Notes under the pieces: generated by a model
The model's database searches: none
Seen by the model: only the letters and a program-made list of their open reading frames with translations
Told to the model about the DNA's origin: nothing
Shown: piece after piece, positions 35,900 through 47,624 of the stretch
How positions within the stretch are numbered: the stretch's first letter is position 1
Layout of the letters: each line of letters begins with the position of its first letter
Made by a program: the position numbers and the translations under genes
Assembly: GCA_034440615.1 (NCBI GenBank)
Contig: JAOTOM010003951.1
Location: forward strand, 134,001 to 198,000
Source: Ashinkailepas kermadecensis
Taxonomy: Eukaryota > Arthropoda > Thecostraca > Neolepadidae
Reading direction: 5' to 3'
DNA length: 64,000 nucleotides

Positions 35900-38800
35900 C
35901 TACTCCGGCGCCTCGGCGCCGCCGACGGCCACGACTGCCGCCACCACCTTCTCGCCGACGCCGACGGGCCGGGCGGCGGCCGCGCCCACCGGCCGGCCCA
36001 CCACCGTCTCCACGTCGATGCTGCGCCGCTCGGCCGCGTTGGCGCTCAGCTCGGGCGCCACCAGCGCGTAGGCGGTCGCCGCCGGCGCGCTCTCGCCGGC
36101 CGCCACGTTCAGTGGCAGCCACGAGTCGACGCGCTCGTCGGCCGCCGTCTGGGCGGCGGCGCGGGCGGCGGCCGGCGCCGCCCGCGCCGGCGCCGACTGC
36201 TCGCCGCGCTGCCGCGGCTCAACCAGCGCCGCCGGCGACAGCCGGTCGGCGCGCTTGTGCGGCGCGCCGTAGCCGGCGCTGGGCGCCTGGGGCGCGCCGT
36301 AGCCCTTGCTCGGCTCGGCCTGGTACACGTGTACGGGCGGCCGCACGCCCTGGTAGATGATGATGGGCGGCTTGTTGTAGGCCTTCGGTGCCGGCAGGTA
36401 GACGGGCGCCGCCTTGGCCGGCGAGCCGTAGTGACTGCTGGGCCGCGGCGCCGGATACTTGCCGTGTCCGCCGCCGTGTCCGCCGCCTTGTCCGCCGCCG
36501 CCGTGGCCACCGCCGTGTCCGCCGCCGTGTCCCTTGCCGCCGCCGCCATGTCCGCCGCCATGTCCGCCGCCGTGTCCCTTGCCGCCGCCGCCATGTCCGC
36601 CGCCATGTCCGCCGCCGCCGTGTCCGCCGCCTCCACCGTGACCCTTAGACGGCGCTCCGTAGTGACTGCTCGGGAGAGGTGCCGGGTATCCCTTGGCTTT
36701 GGGAGCTCCGTAAGAGGAGTGGGGACGAGGTGCGGGGTATCCCTTGGCCTTAGGGGCTCCGTAGGAGGAGTGGGGGCGAGGTGCGGGGTATCCCTTGGCT
36801 TTGGGGGCTCCGTAGGAGGAGTGGGGACGTGGTGCGGGGTATCCCTTGGCTTTGGGGGCTCCGTAGGAGGAGTGGGGACGTGGTGCGGGATATCCACCGC
36901 CGTGTCCGCCTCCGTGGCCCTTTCCACCGCCGCCGTGCCCTCCTCCGAGTCCACCACCACCACCGTGTCCGCCACCTCCGCCGTATCCGCCACCGCCGCT
37001 GTGTCCGCCACCGCCGCCGTGTCCTCCACCGCCGCCGTGTCCTCCACCGCCTCCGTGTCCGCCACCGCCGCCGTGTCCTCCACCGCCGCCGTGTCCGCCA
37101 CCGCCGCCGTGACCCTTGGACGGCGCGCCATAGCCGGACGATGGAGCCTTGGGAACTCCGTACCCCTTACTGGGAGGAGGTCCGTACCCCTTACTGGGAG
37201 GAGGTCCGTATCCCTTGCTGGGAGGAGGTCCGTATCCCTTGCTGGGAGGAGGTCCGTACCCCTTGCTGGGAGGAGGTCCGTACCCCTTGCTGGGAGGAGG
37301 TCCGTATCCCTTGCTGGGAGGAGGTCCGTACCCCTTGCTGGGAGGAGGTCCGTACCCTTTGCTGGGAGGAGGTCCGTACCCTTTGCTTGGGGATTTGGTG
37401 ATTTGGTACACAGGAGGCTGTTGGTAGACGTGGATTGGGGGGTGACCGGCGTAGATTATGTGGGGCGCAGGAGTCGCCTTGGCCTTCGGGGCTCCGTAGG
37501 ACGAATGAGGCTTGGGAGCTGGATAGCCCTTAGCCTTCGGGGCTCCGTAGGACGAATGAGGCTTGGGAGCTGGGTAGCCCTTGGCCTTCGGCGCTCCGTA
37601 GGACGAATGAGACTTGGGAGCAGGATAGCCCTTGGCCTTCGGCGCTCCGTAGGAAGGTGCGGGCTTGTGAGGGGCGCCGTAGCTGGGCTGAGGCTTGCTG
37701 GCAGACACGTACTGGGGCTCGGGAGCCGGCACATAGACAGGGGCGGGCGCGGGCGGAGCCTTGATGTAGACGGCGCTGTCGGTGGATCCGTGGGCGCTGG
37801 CATGTCCGCCTCCTTGTCCGCCGCCGCCGCTGTAGCCTCCTCCGCCTCCGTGCCCGCCTCCGTGTCCGCCTCCGCCTCCGTGTCCGCCGCCGCCACCGCC
37901 GCTGTAGCCTCCTCCGCCTCCATGTCCGCCTCCGCCTCCGTGTCCGCCTCCGCCTCCGTGCCCGCCTCCGTGTCCGCCGCCGCCGCCGCCGCCGCTGTAG
38001 CCTCCTCCGCCTCCATGTCCGCCTCCGCCTCCGTGTCCGCCTCCGCCTCCGTGACCCTTGGATGGCGCGCCGTAGCCGGAGGAAGGAGCCTTCGGACGGC
38101 CGTACCCCTTGCTGGGCGGAGGTCCGTACCCCTTGCTGGGCGGAGGTCCGTATCCCTTGCTGGGCGGAGGTCCGTACCCCTTGCTGGGCGGAGGTCCGTA
38201 TCCCTTGCTGGGAGGCGGACCGTACCCCTTGCTGGGGGCCTTGTGAGCGACGTACGGTGCTGGCGTGTTGACCACGTGTATGGGCGGCTGCGAGTCCGAC
38301 TGGTAGATCAGCACCGGCAGGTCGTGCAGCGGCAGCGGCACGTACTTGACCGAGTGCGGCACCTTGTAGCCGCCCTTGCCGTGGCCGTAGCCCTTCTGCA
38401 ACAGAGGCGGCGGGGAGCTGCCGGTCACTGGACGCCGGCATTGCGGCCAAGAGTCGGCAAGGTTGGCTAGCGTTGGTCGTGTAGCAGCTGTAGCAGCTCG
38501 GCAAGCGGCAAATGTAGCAGCTGAGTCTACACTCGGCTGGGCTCGTGCGCATCAGCAAACAGGCAATACCGGTGAACGAGTTGCATCTGTCATGACTCAA
38601 AACATGAAGACGACTCCGAATATTGGCCAGGCCATAGGCCGTAGGCCATAGACTATAGGCCACAGGTTCCGTCCTCGATACGATCTGAGCATTAACAGTG
38701 AGTTTCCCCTGTATATTTTGTTTAAGTGAAATAGAGGCAGATTGTGAAATGAAATCTCAGTACGTCTGAAGTGAAAATAATTAATGCATCGTCTCCTCCA

Positions 38801-39172
38801 ATGATAATCACATATTCGTGGGATTCTCCCCACGCCAAAGCGAGCTACGTGTTACAGCAGAGCAGCAATCACTTAGTTGTCTCAGCTCAGCTCAGCTCAG
38901 CTTAGCTCAGCTCAGCTCAACTCAGCTCAGCTCAGCTCAGCTCAGCTCAACTCAGCTCAACTCGACTCAGCTCGGCTCAGCTCAGCTCAGCCCGGCTCGG
39001 CCCGGGCGGCGACAGTACGTACCGTGGGTCGCGGCGGTGCCGGGAAGTGCACAATGGGCGGCTTCTCCCCGCTGTAGACGATGGGGCCGGCATACTTGAC
39101 GGGCTGCTTGTAGCCGTAGCCGTCTCCGGCGACCAGGACGAGCCCCGCTGCCAGCAGCAGCGCGGGCAGCAA
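35900..39172 (-). CDS. Secreted cuticle-like structural protein, Gly/His/Tyr/Pro-rich; first exon missing
   Basis: Two exons are well supported. Exon A (39172-39023) follows an acceptor tgtgtttcag and encodes LLPALLLAAGLVLVAG, a signal-peptide core, then GYGYKQP; it ends before donor GTACGT. Exon B (38395-35900) follows a pyrimidine-rich acceptor ending gttgcag; both junctions are phase 0. Exon B (831 codons) shows two rounds of the same module order: PPIHV, SKGYGPPP repeats (6, then about 10), GHGGGGG stretches, SYGAPKAKGYPAP repeats (about 4, then 5). A third PPVHVY follows, then an Ala-rich tail after HKRADR, a possible dibasic cleavage site. Such proteins are extracellular, in cuticle or other secreted matrices. 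The initiating ATG lies in an unseen upstream exon. Family membership (RR or otherwise) is not assigned; no RR chitin-binding consensus is seen. Confidence 0.8.
38396..39022 (-). other. Intron of the cuticle-like gene
   Basis: 627-bp intron with GTACGT donor (39022 downward) and a (c/t)-rich tract ending in cag before 38395. The donor-proximal part is almost entirely (CTGAG)n on the sense strand. Confidence 0.8.
38876..39000 (-). repeat. (CTCAG)n pentanucleotide tract inside the intron
   Basis: About 24 units of ctcag on the plus strand, with ctcaa, ctcgg and ttagc variants. It begins only some 20 bases into the intron. Confidence 0.95.
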
Positions 39173-39238
39173 CTGAAACACAGACGCGCGCCGACTGCGT
39201 CACACTCGGCCCACTGCCGGCTGGGTCGCGTGCGTCGC

Positions 39239-39400
39239 CGGCAGCGTTGCCATGGTTACCGCTGGCGTCGCCGACAGCGTTGTCATCGCTAGCGCTGGCG
39301 TCGCCGGCAGCGTTGTCATCGTTAGCGCTGGCGTCGCCCGCAGCGTTGTCATGGTTACCGCTGGCGTCGCCTACAGCGTTGCCATGGTTACGGCTGGCGC
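39239..39400 (+). repeat. 33-bp minisatellite, 5 copies
   Basis: Units of cagcgttgtcatcgctagcg / ctggcgtcgcc type. It lies just upstream (sense) of the signal-peptide exon. Confidence 0.9.
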
Positions 39401-39835
39401 CGCAGGCCCCGGACAGGGAGTAGGCGCGACAGAGCAGCTGTCGGCTGGTGGGTGCCAGCTGAACACCGCTCCATGACCAGATGCGACTGATGACGTCATC
39501 AGTTGCACAGTGTGCCAACAACACGGTCAGGTCGATCACATCTGAGTCCACACACCAGCCGACAAGAAAGCTCACAAAACAGCTGGCAACTCACAAAATA
39601 GCTCGTGAAATCTGCAAACAGTTCACGATGGGTGCTGCTGGCCAAAAATATAAACTATGTAGCAGAAGGAAACCACTTTCTGTTGCTACTGAAGGGAGAT
39701 TGAGAAAGCTATGAAGGTTAAAAAATATTGACATCGGTCGGGATCGAATAAGATCGAATCGGTCGGGTCGTGCTATATGATATGTGCGCCTGCCTTCGGC
39801 CGTATTTTTTCCCGGCAGGTTTATACGCCTTAATT
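39401..39835. other. Spacer upstream of the cuticle-like gene
   Basis: No recognised coding exon. No ATG closely followed by a good, phase-compatible splice donor was found here for the missing first exon; a weak candidate (ATG at about 39285, donor GTAACC) lies in the 33-bp repeat. Confidence 0.4.
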
Positions 39836-39837
39836 AT

Positions 39838-39965
39838 GCGATTGGGATATGGATATGGCTGCCATGGATATGGCTTGTATGGATATGGCTGGAATAGATA
39901 TGACTGGTATGGATATTGCTGGTATGGATATGACCGGCGATATGGACATGGTGTATGGGGTATGG
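39838..39965 (+). repeat. 15-bp minisatellite (atggatatggctggt), about 8 copies
   Basis: Degenerate units reading as Met-Asp-Met-(Ala/Thr)-Gly on the plus strand. No supported gene around it. Confidence 0.85.
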
Positions 39966-40432
39966 CGATGTGGTTGGGAATATGCTGCCATATACAGCCG
40001 GACATGTCAGACCTTAGTAATTTTCGCACGATTGCACTGGCAGGACAAGCTCTACTAATTCTGAACCTCGGTCTGAGCAGCTCTTCAGCTTGATGTCGAG
40101 ATCAAAGCACAACTTACGATGTATACGCAACGTTTTTGTGTTCATTTCAGGCTTTACGCAGAAGTTGCGGTCAACAGCATGCCAAAATGCCAATCACGTG
40201 ACAGAAAGATATATTTAATGTCGAAAGAGCGCGTATAAGTGGCGCGGGACATGCTTCAGCAGATCAAAGTCACCGGCGGAGGGCTCGACAGGTGGCGCGG
40301 CGCAGTCAGCTGCTGGATCAGCTGACCGCCAGCTGTCAGGTGACATCACCACCGGAGCAGCCCGTTAGTGTGTCCGAAGGTGACCGCCTTTCGACTGGAC
40401 CCAGTGCCCGCGGCTCGGCTGCGACTGGCCTG

Positions 40433-40612
40433 GCGAGGCTCGCGCCGTGCTGCCATTGGCCGGGCGAGGCTCGCGCCGTGCTGCCATTGGCCGGGCGAGG
40501 CTCGCGCCGTGCTGCCATTGGGGCGAGGCTCGCGCCGTGCTGCCATTGGCCGGGCGAGGCTCGCGCCGTGCTGCCATTGGTCGGGCGAGGCACGCGCCGT
40601 GCTGCGATTGGT
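40433..40612 (-). promoter_or_regulatory. 31-bp tandem repeat carrying six CCAAT boxes
   Basis: Units of gcgaggctcgcgccgtgctg followed by ccattggccgg. Each has ATTGG on the plus strand, that is CCAAT on the minus strand, at about 40455, 40485, 40516, 40545, 40576 and 40607. About 230-260 bp farther in minus sense are TATA-like sequences (taaatatat near 40195, ttatacgcgc near 40215). A short ATG-containing segment ends in a strong donor GTAAGT near 40115. Its phase (1) does not fit the exon at 39172. Confidence 0.4.
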
Positions 40613-40741
40613 CCTGAAGGACGGTGACAGTGCGGCGTGCGTCCAGAGACAGGCTCGGAGACAGTGTTGTCGTTAGTGGCGAGCGGATCGAGACGGCCTG
40701 AAGCAATTAGTAGTGCTAGCTCGTTTTTGAGCCAACAGACG

Positions 40742-40865
40742 CGTGAAATATATAGTTTACGTTGGAATATATAGTATATAGTTTACGTTGGAATATATAG
40801 TATATAGTTCACGTTGGAATATATGGTATATAGTTTACGTTGGAATATATAGTACATAGTTCCGT
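40742..40865 (+). repeat. 26-bp AT-rich minisatellite, about 4 copies
   Basis: Units of gtttacgttggaatatatag / tatata type. Confidence 0.9.
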
Positions 40866-40869
40866 TTTG

Positions 40870-42420
40870 CATGGTGCGATAATTGCACAGCTTAATTATT
40901 TACGTTAGTGAAGCTTACGCAATATACAATACAACGATTTGTGCGACATATTTTTGTTGTTGTTACATGGTGCATAGACATCCATATCCATCGGAGTAAG
41001 AACAAGGGGCAGGCCTGAGGACCATAGTTGCATTTTCTTGCTATGTTAGTTTGTGTGGGTATCCCGGATAAATAATGTATTGAAATGGTAACTTGAACCA
41101 CTCACTTTTTTATATTAGTACGCCTTTTTCCTGTCGTACGAGAATGCGTGTTCATAAAATATCATTGCATTGCTGCAAATATGCTCATTGCTGCAACGCT
41201 GCTCATCTTCTAGCAACGTTGTGGAAAAAAGTACCAGAAAAAGTACACAAAATGCACGTCTAATATACGCATATTTCTATTTAAGTATTGTGTAAGAAAT
41301 GTCAACCATCTCTACACAGGTACGCCCATAGGCTGCGTGGGAGAATACGTGGCCTGAACACCTCTGATGCTCCACATATACCCCTTGATGTTGGACATAA
41401 CGGACAAAACCTCCTCCCACTCGCTCATCCCAAGCTTGTGATGCTCTTGATATGCCCATGGATGCTGGACACAACGGACAAAACCCCTTCCACGCACCCA
41501 CTCACCGCAGCCCACACCCTACACGATATTGTTCCGTACTTGACGAACGTTCGGCCCCAACATCACGCACACACGTGACCATGCGCGCCTGACGTCACTC
41601 CCCTGTCATCCCAGCTCCCGACGACCGCGGGCCAGCCAGCAGTCAGCCAGCAGTCAGCCAGCAGTCAGCCTGCAGCCTGTCAGCCTGCCGCCCATCACGT
41701 CCAACTACACCGTTCCAACGGCCAAAGCCACAGCCGCCGGCGGAGCCGACGCGAACGCGGACGCCACGCGGACTCCGCCAAGCCGCTCGAACACAGCTGG
41801 AGCCGCCGAACGGCCAAAGCCACAGCCGCCGAACACCGGCCAGAAGTCGACCGACTGACCGAGTCATTGTCCGAACACACACACACACACACACACACAC
41901 ACAGCAGCAGCTCGGCCTCCAGACGCGAGTAGCTGACGGCGGGTCACGTGACCGCCGCGCCGGCTGACCCGATAGCCTGGATTCCGCCGGCCGTTGCCAT
42001 GGTTACATCTGCGCGGCGACGCGCACTCAGCCGGGAGAAAGCTGCCGAGAGATCGAGCGATGGAGAGCGGCCGACAGAACAGCGCAGAGAAAGGCGGAGG
42101 ACGGGGATGCGCGCACGTGGAGGAACTTGGCGGGGAATGAATGGGGAGGATTAAGAAGACAGGAAAGGGACGCACTAGCCAGAAGAGGCTAGGAAAACAC
42201 GAAACGAAGGACAAGAATGGACCGATGAGACAGTAGCTGAAGAATCATTGCAAAGCAAGGTAGAAATCGGCGCAGGAAGAGAACTTGCGCTGATAGAGAT
42301 GGTCAGGAAACAGTATCGTGCCGATGGTGACCGACTGATAGGGAGGCGGAGACAGCATGTATAGATGTGAAAGCGGAGAACGGAAGAGCGGGGGGGGGTG
42401 GCTCTGTGGACACTTGTCCT
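40870..42420. other. Spacer with short repeats, no supported gene
   Basis: Includes two similar segments around 41380-41480 (both with gctggacacaacggacaaaac or a variant), agtcagccagc repeats at 41637-41670 and a (CA)n tract at 41876-41901. The remaining GC-rich sequence has open frames on several strands but no domain signal. Confidence 0.5.
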
Positions 42421-42425
42421 TTGGT

Positions 42426-43060
42426 TTGGTCACATATGCTAGAGTACTGGAGTGTTGGAATACTGGAATCCTAGAGCACTGGAGTGCTGAAGTACTGAAG
42501 TGTTGGAGTACTGGAGTAGGGAAGTAGTGAAATTAGACCGGTTGCCTCCCACAGTAGCGGCTGACGATTCGACCTCTCGACAATCTCCGACATCGACCGG
42601 ACCTCCAGAACACCGACCTCTGGAACACCGACCTCCGGAATACAGGCCGGTCAGTCAGCCAAACCGAGAGTCAAGCTAAAAGTCGGTAAAGGTCCTCAAA
42701 ACTAACCTCATTACTACAGAACAAATCTCAGAACCTCAGAACTAACCTGAGAACCTCTGAACGAACCTGAGAACCCCAGAGCTAGCCTCATTACATCAGA
42801 ACTAACCTCAGAACCTCATAACTAACCTCAAAACCTCAGAAGTAACCTCAGAACCTCAGAACTAACCTCAGAATATCAGAACTAACCTCAGAACTAACCT
42901 CAGAACTAACCTCAGAACTAACCTCAGAACTAACCTCAGAACTAACCCAACCCAGCCGAATGTCAGCTCAGCAGCCGAGCTGACCGTCTGCTCCGACTCT
43001 CCTGGTCACCGCCTGGTCACTGCCTGGTCACTGCCTGGTCACTGCCTGGTCACTGCCTGA
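42426..43060 (+). repeat. Cluster of short degenerate minisatellites
   Basis: In order: tggagtgctgaagtac-type ~10-11 bp units (42440-42530), acaccgacctctgga units (42600-42645), cctcagaactaa units of 14-23 bp (42690-42952, last part a clean 14-bp array), and cctggtcactg 11-bp units (43005-43058). Confidence 0.8.
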
Positions 43061-43600
43061 CCTACCCGTTGACCGAATGGAGCTATCTCCTGACATTTGC
43101 CATCAGCAACGGGCAACCAACACACCGTAACCAGTCTAACCTAACCAGTCAGGAGATTTTCCGGCTCATCTGGCCTGTTTCAGTGGAGAAGGTACCCATC
43201 GAACACTTTGGTGTTACCAAATTGATGATGTTACCGTGTTGGTTTCCATAGCACCTCACGTGGCTCAATGCTCTGGAGAATTGCACAATCATCCTAATTA
43301 AGCATTAGGCGTATTACCACCAAAGCAATGGTTGCCCGTGTCCTGCCGGCGGTAGTGCCTACCAATAACAGTCTTCAGAACGCACGCAGCCGATCTCGCG
43401 ACTATTGCGTTGCTGCCGTTCGTCAGATCATGCAACCCGTCGGCTGAAAGCCCACAAACTTCTGCTTACATATATTTTATTGCACTCTGGTGCGAAACAC
43501 GATAACTGGAGCGTGGATTCCCGACGAGAAACACATATTTATATATATATATATATATATATATTACCTCTTTCTTAATATGGTTATCAAACAATAAGAT
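43061..43600. other. Spacer, nothing supported
   Basis: Mixed sequence with a (TA)n tract at about 43543-43565. Only short frames. Confidence 0.5.
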
Positions 43601-43611
43601 GGCGTGACGGT

Positions 43612-43705
43612 TAGTCACGTGACACACCGAGAGGTGTGGTGCTGGCGGCCGCGGTCAGTCACGTGACACACAGAGAGGTGTGGTGCTGGCAGCCGCAGTC
43701 GGCTG
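43612..43705 (+). repeat. 49-bp tandem duplication
   Basis: Two copies beginning gtcacgtgacacac and containing gagaggtgtggtgctggc. Confidence 0.85.
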
Positions 43706-43849
43706 GCCAGACGAGTGTCGCGTTCCAGTACCGTTATCCAGGCCAAAGGTGGCCGCAGGGGTCGCGTCGGTGTCAGTGGGCCACGGGAGCGGCCAGACCC
43801 TGGCGCTGCCGCCTCCCAACCCAGTTGAACAGGGCCCACACGGCCGGTG

Positions 43850-43985
43850 GTGCCCCGGCAGGGCGACAATTAATGATCATTGGAACACCGGCAGGGCAAC
43901 AACTAATGATCACTCGTACCCGGCAGTGCGGCACCTAATGATCACTTGTGGACCGGCAGGGTGATAATTGGTGATCACTGGACGC
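43850..43985 (+). repeat. ~34-bp minisatellite, 4 copies
   Basis: Degenerate units of ccggcagggc followed by aatgatcact. Confidence 0.8.
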
Positions 43986-44097
43986 TAAGCGGATATTGTT
44001 CGTGTACCTTCACACAGGCTTCCAACTGGTATGATTTCGACTAGAGAAGTAAATTACCGATGGTGAGGTATAATAAACGAGTATTTTGAATAGAGCG

Positions 44098-44122
44098 TTT
44101 TTCAACATCAATTGTTGAAAAA
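44098..44122. repeat. Perfect hairpin, 10-bp arms, 5-nt loop
   Basis: Arms 44098-44107 and 44113-44122 (tttttcaaca and complement). Confidence 0.85.
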
Positions 44123-44257
44123 CCAGATACCAAGCAGATTATTATCCTTCGAGCAGTAAACTGACAATGCTCAGTGGTACCCGAAGCACGCCCACAGCAA
44201 ATAATTCGTCGTGTACGCGGGTGCCGCTAACTGATACGGCAGTCTCCCATGGGACAG

Positions 44258-44430
44258 GTTTGGGAGTATTTGGGAGAGTTTGGTAAAGCTGGTGAGAGTT
44301 TGCGAGTGTTTGGAATAGTTTGGGAGGGTTTGGGAGAGTTAGGGATAGGTTGTGTGAGTTTCGGAGAGTTTGGGAGAGCTTGGGAGAGTTTGGGAGAATT
44401 TGAGAGAGTTTGAAAGAGTTTGGGAGGGTT
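44258..44430 (+). repeat. ~10-11 bp minisatellite (gtttgggaga)
   Basis: Roughly 15 drifting copies of gtttgggaga/gtttgagaga. Confidence 0.85.
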
Positions 44431-44699
44431 GTGTCCAGACAATCATCTGCGGAGAGCCCATTTCAAACAGATTGTCGCGCCGCTCCTCTCACTCTTCGCA
44501 AGACACTCCACCATGCATAGTGCCTTGCTTGCACAGCACCTGGTAATGCTTGTGAAGTAGGATCGCCTCGTGCTCGAGCTATCAATTCTGTCTGTCGCCA
44601 TGGTTACCAACGACGTCACTCGAGATACTACGACGCTTAGATGGACTTCCTATTGTTGGCCGACACTGACGGGTGGCCCTCGATGTGAGACCTGGCTAT

Positions 44700-44915
44700 G
44701 GATTTGGTGGTGTGGTCTGCCAGGGGATGCCAGAGGATGTCAGGAGATGTCAGGGGATGACAGGGGATGTCAGAGGATGCCAGGGGATGCAGCGGATGTG
44801 GCGGCACCGCATGCATGACGTCGCCGTCGCCACGATTTCCCCGGCGAGTAGTGAGACGACCATGGCGGGTAGTGAGACGACTATGGCGGGTAGTGAGACG
44901 TCCGTGGCGTGTGGT
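44700..44915 (+). repeat. Two adjacent minisatellites (11-12 bp and 24 bp)
   Basis: ggggatgtcaga-type units at 44718-44800, then gtagtgagacgaccatggcg-type 24-bp units at 44848-44918. Confidence 0.85.
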
Positions 44916-45194
44916 GACACCACCGCAGCGGCGGGTAATGATATGCCACGTGTGCCGGTCGGTCCGGCCTCGACGTCCACCGCGGGAGAGAGCTGCGCCA
45001 CGTATGGTAATCAAACGACAGCAGGCACCTTCTCCAACAGCCGGCCTAAAAAGCGCCTTCTGCTCAGCCTGCTGCAGCTACTGCCATCGTCGGAGCCCGC
45101 TGCTGGTGGAGGATTGCTGGGAAAGTCGCCACTGACACGATTGAGGCCGGCGTGAGCAGCGTGGGATGCTTAGGAGTGGCGGTGGTGGGGGTCT

Positions 45195-45478
45195 GCGTGT
45201 ATCTGCGTGTGCTATGCATACTGTGTGTGCTGTGTGTGCTGTGTGTACTGTGTGCTGTGTGTGCTGTATGTGCCGTGTGTGCTGTGTGTGCCGTGTGCGC
45301 TGTGTGCTGTGTGTGCCGTGTGCGTTGTGTGTGCTGTGTGTGCTGTGTGTGTGTGAGTGTGCTGTGCGTGCTGTGTGTGCTGCGTATGCTGTGTGTGTAC
45401 TGTGTGTGTGCCGTGGTTGCTGTGACTGTGTGCGCTGTGCGTGCTGTGTGTGCTGCGTGCACTGTGTGCTGTGTGAAG
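45195..45478 (+). repeat. Cryptic (TGTGTGC) repeat tract
   Basis: ctgtgtgtgc and ctgtgtgtac units over nearly 300 bp. It reads as Cys/Val strings on the plus strand and Thr/His strings on the minus strand; neither is supported as protein. Confidence 0.9.
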
Positions 45479-45499
45479 TGACTACGGTGTCAGTGACAG

Positions 45500-47060
45500 T
45501 GTGAGGTGGGGGAGGGGAGGGGAGGGGTCTGGAGTCAGGTGCTGTCAGCCAGTTGTTTCAAGTTGTCCAGTCAGAAAACATGGCATATTTGACATATTCG
45601 GTGACATATTCCGAGATGAAAGAGCGGCATGATGACCTGGGAGCAAATCAGCAGTCTTGCCGACCAGCCTTCGGGATTCGGAGAATGGGGAGCTGGGCGG
45701 AGTGCCGGAAGGATAAGCGAGCCGATTCGGTACTAGGGAGCAGCTGGACATCTGCATCAAATTGCTAGCAGAACAGCTAGCAGAACAGCCAGTTGGCGGC
45801 AAGTTTGTCAACGGTTTGGATCAGCTTCTTTCTGAACTTGTGTTCAGAAACAATGTGTTCCACCAGCCGCAGGAGCAGCTAATGCTGGAGCTGATGCTAG
45901 AATCTACAAAGCACTCGTCCACCTGGCTACACTGAAACTGAATCTGAATCACTGAATCACATGCCAAACTTGAGTACCAAACAAGCACAACACGTCTGTG
46001 CGGCGGGGGCGGGTGCTCTGAGATCCGCTCAACAATGCCCTCATCATTAATAACGCCAAATGTAGAAGAGCCACTCCAAAAGCGAAAGCATCTATCCAGT
46101 GAGTGTTTCAGTGGGGTGTTGCAACGGCGACGGCACCGGCGACGGCAACAACACCGGCACCGTCACCGACACCGCCGTGCATGCATCACCGCACGGCACC
46201 GGCGCCCGGGAGACGGCAGCGCCGGCGGCACGGCAGCCGGCCTCGTGTGACGACCGCCCCGCGCGCACACCTTTCACCGTGACGGCGGCCCGCGCTGACT
46301 GTGACGTCACCGGAAGGGCGTGCGGCGGCATTGTCGGCGATGACGTTGCGCTGTTGTGCTCGTCGCACAGAAGGGTGACGTCACAGAAGGGTGGACAGAA
46401 GGATGACGGACGGCGCAAAGGCACCGTTGCGAACGAGCAAAAAGGTAATGACAGCGTGCAAAGAGGAGGCTTTTCACGGTGTTTTTGCCACTTTCTTCCG
46501 CCAACAGTTGATGGGGTTGAGGGTAGCGGACTATTCATTGTGCCACCACACAGCTCAAGGGATTGGGTGAAGCGTACTATCCACTGTATGTCACTGTATA
46601 TAATATATACTACATATAGTATATCGTTTATATACCACACAGCCCAGCTCTCAAGCGCGGCTCCTGATTGCCAGATCACCTGACGCATTCCAGATCACCT
46701 TCTCTCTGCAGGTGTACGGTCACTGTGAGTCACTGCGAGTCACCGCGTGTCACTGCGCGTCACTGTGTGAGTGACGTATGCGCTAGGGCGCCTGTCAGTG
46801 CTCGATCTCACGCTGTCCGGTGGTGCTCGACGCACGCAAAACACGAGTGAAGACGCACCCATCATCAGGAGAAAGGGAGCGTGCGCACTCCCACGTCACG
46901 GCCCATCGCTCGCACGTTCGGCGGCGCAAATCTGTCATGCCGATTGGACTAGAAGTGGAGCGGCAAGCAGTTGGTTCAACATCTTTACCGTCGTCTGAAC
47001 CGACAGAGGATCTTCACCATAGTTATTTGTCCACCAGCAACTGCGGATACTCCTGTGTAT
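45500..47060. other. Spacer, GC-rich in part, no supported gene
   Basis: Contains degenerate ggcgacggcaccgg repeats (46120-46175), two tgacgtca motifs (about 46302, 46377) and gtcactgcgagtcac repeats at 46715-46770. Open frames on both strands at 46092-46688 overlap completely and none has a domain. Confidence 0.45.
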
Positions 47061-47074
47061 GCCTAACAGCAGGC

Positions 47075-47225
47075 TGGGATTCTCCTGTGCACACCTGCCA
47101 GCGGGCTGGGACATCCCTGTGTACACCTGCCAGCGGGCTGGGACATCCCTGTGTACACCTGCCAGCAGGCTGGGACATCCCTGTGTACACCTGCCAGCAG
47201 GTTGGAACTCTCCTGTGTACACAGG
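47075..47225 (+). repeat. 32-bp minisatellite, about 5 copies
   Basis: Units of gggacatccctgtgtacacc / tgccagcaggct type. Confidence 0.9.
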
Positions 47226-47514
47226 CTGGCGGGGCCGGCCCGCCGTGGCGGGAGTTTCATTTCCGGGCGCGCCATCCGCCAGCAGCTGCAGCGGCGCTGC
47301 GCGGCCGCACACGTATGTAAAGCAGGGAGAAAACTGGCGCCGCCGCGCGGGAAAGTGGCGCGACAAAGTGGCGCGCCTGACCGCGTTCCGACGGCGCGCC
47401 GGGCGGATCCGCCACCGGCGGCGGCGGCGTGCTACATCTGCGGCGGCGGCGGTGGTGTCGTGCGACCGTCGGCAGAGCCGGGCGGACCTCACGACGCGCG
47501 GCCCGCTCCAGCAG

Positions 47515-47622
47515 CCGTGGCGACCGCTGGTCACAGGACAGCTGTGGCAATAGCTGGTCACATAACAGCTGCGGCGATGGCTGGTTATTGAACAGCTGTG
47601 GCGACGCTGGTCACATGCACCA
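47515..47622 (+). repeat. ~30-bp minisatellite, about 4 copies
   Basis: Degenerate gctggtcaca / acagctgtggcgat units. Confidence 0.8.
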
Positions 47623-47624
47623 GA

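Noticed and set aside
36257..38470. Plus-strand 737-codon frame opposite the cuticle-like gene
   Set aside because: It mirrors the GC-rich repeats of the minus-strand gene, which has the signal peptide, splice sites and recognisable modules.
45064..45504. Cys/Val-rich and Thr/His-rich frames
   Set aside because: Both are readings of a degenerate TGTGTGC microsatellite.
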